DNA from: Caulobacter mirabilis
GTDB taxonomy: Bacteria; Pseudomonadota; Alphaproteobacteria; Caulobacterales; Caulobacteraceae
Assembly: GCF_002749615.1 (NCBI RefSeq)
Contig: NZ_CP024201.1
Location: forward strand, 1,116,001-1,180,000
Length of the DNA: 64,000 nucleotides
Reading direction: 5' to 3'
Shown: in pieces, positions 61,528-64,000 of the stretch
How positions within the stretch are numbered: position 1 is the stretch's first letter
How the letters are laid out: each line of letters starts with the position of its first letter
Notes under the pieces: generated by a model
Told to the model about the DNA's origin: nothing
Databases searched by the model: none
The model's input: only the letters and a program-made list of their open reading frames with translations
Position numbers and translations under genes: made by a program

Positions 61528-64000
61528 TTGTCCAGACGTCTGATCTTTGTGCCGATCGCGCTGATCGTGCTGTTGGCGCTGCTGACCGGCTATTCGGCGT
61601 TCAACCACATCGCGGCGCTGCGGCTCAGCCAGCAGCAGGTGAATCACGCCCACCGGGTCATGGAGACGACCCAGGGCCTGTTCTCCCGCATCCAGGACGC
61701 CGAGACCGGTCAGCGCGGCTATCTGCTGACCGGCCAGCGCGAATACCTGACGCCCTGGCGCAAGGCCGTGGCCGCGATCCCCGCCGAGGTGGCGCAGCTG
61801 CGGGCCCTGGTGGCCGACAACCCCGATCAGATGGAAAGGGTCGGCCAGATGGAGGCGGCCCTGGCGCTTCGCCTCGAGGTCTTGCGCGAGACCGTGGACG
61901 CCATGGATCACGGCGACGCCCAGACGGCGCATTCGCTGGTCCGGAGCGGCCGCGGCAAGGTGCTGATGGATCAGCTGCGCGCCATCAACGCCCAGATTCT
62001 CGCCGAGGAACGCCGGCTGCTGGCGATTCGCCAGGCCCAGGCCGACGCGGACGAGCGGCGTGGCCTCGCCCTGACCCTCGGCGTCGGCGGCCTGGCGCTG
62101 GTCGGCCTGGTTCTGGCGGTGCTGGCGCTGGCGCGGGCCAACCGGGACATGTCCCGCGCCCTGGGGGAGCGGGACGCCGCGGACGCCGCACGCCGCGAAT
62201 CCGACGCGCTGGTGCGGGCGGTGTTCGAAAACATCCCCGACTATCTCTACACCTTCGACATCACCCCCGATCGCCGGTTCCTCGTCGGCGACTTCAATCC
62301 GGCCCTGGCCAAGCTGCTGGGCGACGAGGTCGAGTCCTATCGCGGTCGGGAGGTGCTGGAGGTCTTCCCCGTGCTCGGTCCCCGGCTGCTGGCCACCTAT
62401 GAGCGGGTGCTGGCCGCGGGCCGGGCGCTGGTCATGCGGGACGCCATGGAGCTGCCGGGCGGCGAGCGGGTGTCCTGGGAATCGATCCTGGCGCCGGTCT
62501 ACGACGCGGCGGGCCGTCCGACGCGGATCGTGGGATCGTCGCGCGACATCTCAGAGCGCGAGCGGGCCGAGGAGCAGGCTCGGCGGTCGCAGAGGATGGA
62601 GGCGGTCGGCCAGCTGACCGGCGGGGTCGCCCATGACTTCAACAACCTGCTGCAGGTGATCCGCGCCAACCTCGAGATGGTTGAGCGCAGCCTGACCGAC
62701 GCCAAGCTGCGCGGCCGTCTCCAGAACGCGCTGCACGCCTCCGATCGGGCGGCCGACCTGACGCGTCAGCTGCTCGCCTTCGCCCGCCGCCAGCCGCTGG
62801 AGCCTCAGGTCGTGAACCTGGGCCGGATGGTCGGGGAGATGGCCGAGCTGCTGCGCCGGACGCTGGGTGAATCGATCGAAGTCGAGACGGTCCTGGCCGG
62901 AGGACTCTGGAACACGGTGGCCGACCCGACCCAGGTGGAGAGCGCGCTGCTGAACCTGGCGATCAACGCCCGGGACGCGATGGACGGCGGCGGCCGCCTG
63001 ACCGTCGAGCTGGCCAACGCCGCCCTGGACGACGGCTACGCCGCGCGCAACCACGATGTCGCGCCGGGCCAGTATGTGATGCTGGCGGTCTCGGACACCG
63101 GGACCGGGATGTCGCGCGAGGTTCTGGCGCGGGTCTTTGAGCCGTTCTTCACCACCAAGGGGGAGGGCAAGGGCACCGGGCTGGGCCTTTCGATGGTCTA
63201 TGGCTTCGTGAAGCAGTCGAAAGGCCACATCCAAATCTACAGCGAGCCCGGCCAGGGTACGACGGTGAAGATCTATCTGCCGCGCACCCGCAAGGCCGAG
63301 CCGGCCGCGCCGGCGATCGAACGCCTGGACGAGGGGCGGGGCGAGATCGTCCTGGTCGTGGAGGATGAGGAGGCCGTCCGCGAGGCGGCTTGCGCGATGC
63401 TGGTCGAGCTGGGCTACGGCTGTCTCCAGGCCGATGGGCCGGCCTCGGCTCTGGCTTTGCTGAACGGAGAAGCGCGGATCGACCTCCTGTTCACTGACGT
63501 GGTCATGCCGGGCGACATGAAGACTCCCGCCTTCGTCGCCGAGGCGCAGCGGCTGCGGCCGGGCCTGCCGGTCGTCTACACCTCGGGTTACACCGAGAAC
63601 GCCATCGTCCACCACGGCCGGCTCGATGACGGTGTGGCTCTGCTATCGAAGCCCTACGGCAAGGCGGACTTGGCGCGGAAGATCGCCGCGGGGCTGCGGA
63701 CCGGCCGCAGCGTGGTGCTGATCGTCGAGGACGAGGCGCTGGTCCGCACGGCGGCCGTCGAGATGGCGATCGAGCTGGGCTTCGGCGTGATCGAGGCGGC
63801 GGACGCGAGCGAGGCGCTGGCCTTCCTGGAAAGCGACGCCCGCATCGATGTCCTGCTCAGCGACGTCGGCCTGCCGGGCATGAAGGGCGACGAACTGATC
63901 CGGCGCGCCGCGGCGATGCGGCCTGGTCTGCGGCTGGTGGTGGCGAGCGGTTATTCCCCGGATCCGGTCACCGCTCCCAGCGACGGCGTCCTGACCCTGG
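61528..64000 (+). CDS. CHASE3-PAS hybrid sensor histidine kinase with two receiver domains (3' end outside the window)
   Basis: At least 824 residues, open at the right edge. A transmembrane helix at residues 4-24 is followed by a periplasmic CHASE3 domain (about 25-185, with [13 protein letters not shown]) and a second helix near residues 187-210. A PAS domain is at about 230-350. The kinase core has the H-box His369 in [11 protein letters not shown], N-box [10 protein letters not shown] and G-box Gly-Lys-Gly-Thr-Gly-Leu-Gly-Leu. Two receiver domains follow with Asp657 and Asp779. TTG 61528 after GAGAGG is the probable start; no in-frame ATG fits. The signal is unknown. Confidence 0.92.
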   Translation, partial: MSRRLIFVPIALIVLLALLTGYSAFNHIAALRLSQQQVNHAHRVMETTQGLFSRIQDAETGQRGYLLTGQREYLTPWRKAVAAIPAEVAQLRALVADNPDQMERVGQMEAALALRLEVLRETVDAMDHGDAQTAHSLVRSGRGKVLMDQLRAINAQILAEERRLLAIRQAQADADERRGLALTLGVGGLALVGLVLAVLALARANRDMSRALGERDAADAARRESDALVRAVFENIPDYLYTFDITPDRRFLVGDFNPALAKLLGDEVESYRGREVLEVFPVLGPRLLATYERVLAAGRALVMRDAMELPGGERVSWESILAPVYDAAGRPTRIVGSSRDISERERAEEQARRSQRMEAVGQLTGGVAHDFNNLLQVIRANLEMVERSLTDAKLRGRLQNALHASDRAADLTRQLLAFARRQPLEPQVVNLGRMVGEMAELLRRTLGESIEVETVLAGGLWNTVADPTQVESALLNLAINARDAMDGGGRLTVELANAALDDGYAARNHDVAPGQYVMLAVSDTGTGMSREVLARVFEPFFTTKGEGKGTGLGLSMVYGFVKQSKGHIQIYSEPGQGTTVKIYLPRTRKAEPAAPAIERLDEGRGEIVLVVEDEEAVREAACAMLVELGYGCLQADGPASALALLNGEARIDLLFTDVVMPGDMKTPAFVAEAQRLRPGLPVVYTSGYTENAIVHHGRLDDGVALLSKPYGKADLARKIAAGLRTGRSVVLIVEDEALVRTAAVEMAIELGFGVIEAADASEALAFLESDARIDVLLSDVGLPGMKGDELIRRAAAMRPGLRLVVASGYSPDPVTAPSDGVLTL

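Noticed and set aside
61324..61932. A minus-strand ORF opposite the CHASE3 domain.
   Set aside because: It overlaps tRNA-Gln and lies antisense to a clear sensor domain.

Overview
The window is high-GC, gene-dense DNA from a free-living alphaproteobacterium, most likely of the Caulobacteraceae (Caulobacter/Phenylobacterium type). The pointers are three large TonB-dependent receptors, a fused indolepyruvate ferredoxin oxidoreductase, a cytosolic globin-coupled chemoreceptor, frequent TTG/GTG starts, and GC-rich intergenic palindromes that recur at several places. This assignment rests on gene content only. No rRNA, phage, insertion sequence, replication origin or CRISPR array was seen. Most of the region looks chromosomal.

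Layout. 0-3.5 kb: a secreted serine hydrolase, a globin-coupled methyl-accepting protein and pgsA. 3.5-11.3 kb: a 52-codon gene with a Fur-like box, a minus-strand operon (Lrp/AsnC regulator, propeller protein, pirin, YVTN propeller) and, divergent from the regulator, the large indolepyruvate oxidoreductase. 11.8-13.7 kb: a LuxI-type autoinducer synthase with no LuxR partner in sight, facing a frameshifted FAD oxidoreductase. 13.8-18.9 kb: a tightly overlapping operon of two glycosyltransferases, an AsnB-type amidotransferase and a lipoprotein sugar dehydrogenase. 19-25.7 kb: tRNA-Met, a cysteine-rich membrane protein, a secreted transglutaminase, a CBS-kinase-receiver protein and TonB receptor 1. 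26-27.9 kb: queC-queE-queD for 7-deazaguanine synthesis. 28-37.3 kb: a small lipoprotein, response regulator, second pirin, chorismate synthase (frameshifted), J-domain protein, LuxR-type regulator divergent from a trimeric autotransporter, pdxH, a TetR regulator and a uridine-kinase-like protein. 37.4-42.6 kb: an operon encoding an acyl-CoA ligase fused to a membrane DUF1499 domain, a YjgN-like membrane protein and an M48 protease. 44.3-58.6 kb: a peptide-acquisition region with OppB/OppC permeases, an OppA lipoprotein, two TonB receptors, a retropepsin-like lipoprotein and an S9 peptidase. 59-64 kb: SppA, tRNA-Pro, tRNA-Gln and a CHASE3 hybrid kinase that runs off the end.

How the genes work together. 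The clearest functional units are the lrp/indolepyruvate divergon (aromatic amino-acid catabolism), queCED, the glycan operon and the peptide-uptake region. In the last, outer-membrane receptors, secreted peptidases and an inner-membrane importer lie side by side, but no Opp ATPase gene is present in the window.

Cautions. Two genes (the FAD oxidoreductase and aroC) are each broken by one missing base in a G/C homopolymer, and the tRNA-Met has two unpaired stem positions. Sequence error is the simplest explanation for at least the aroC break. The most unusual observations are the acyl-CoA ligase-DUF1499 fusion, the orphan LuxI, the sixteen 16-residue repeats in the autotransporter, a QueD lacking its catalytic cysteine, and a 57-bp repeat that duplicates the end of oppC.
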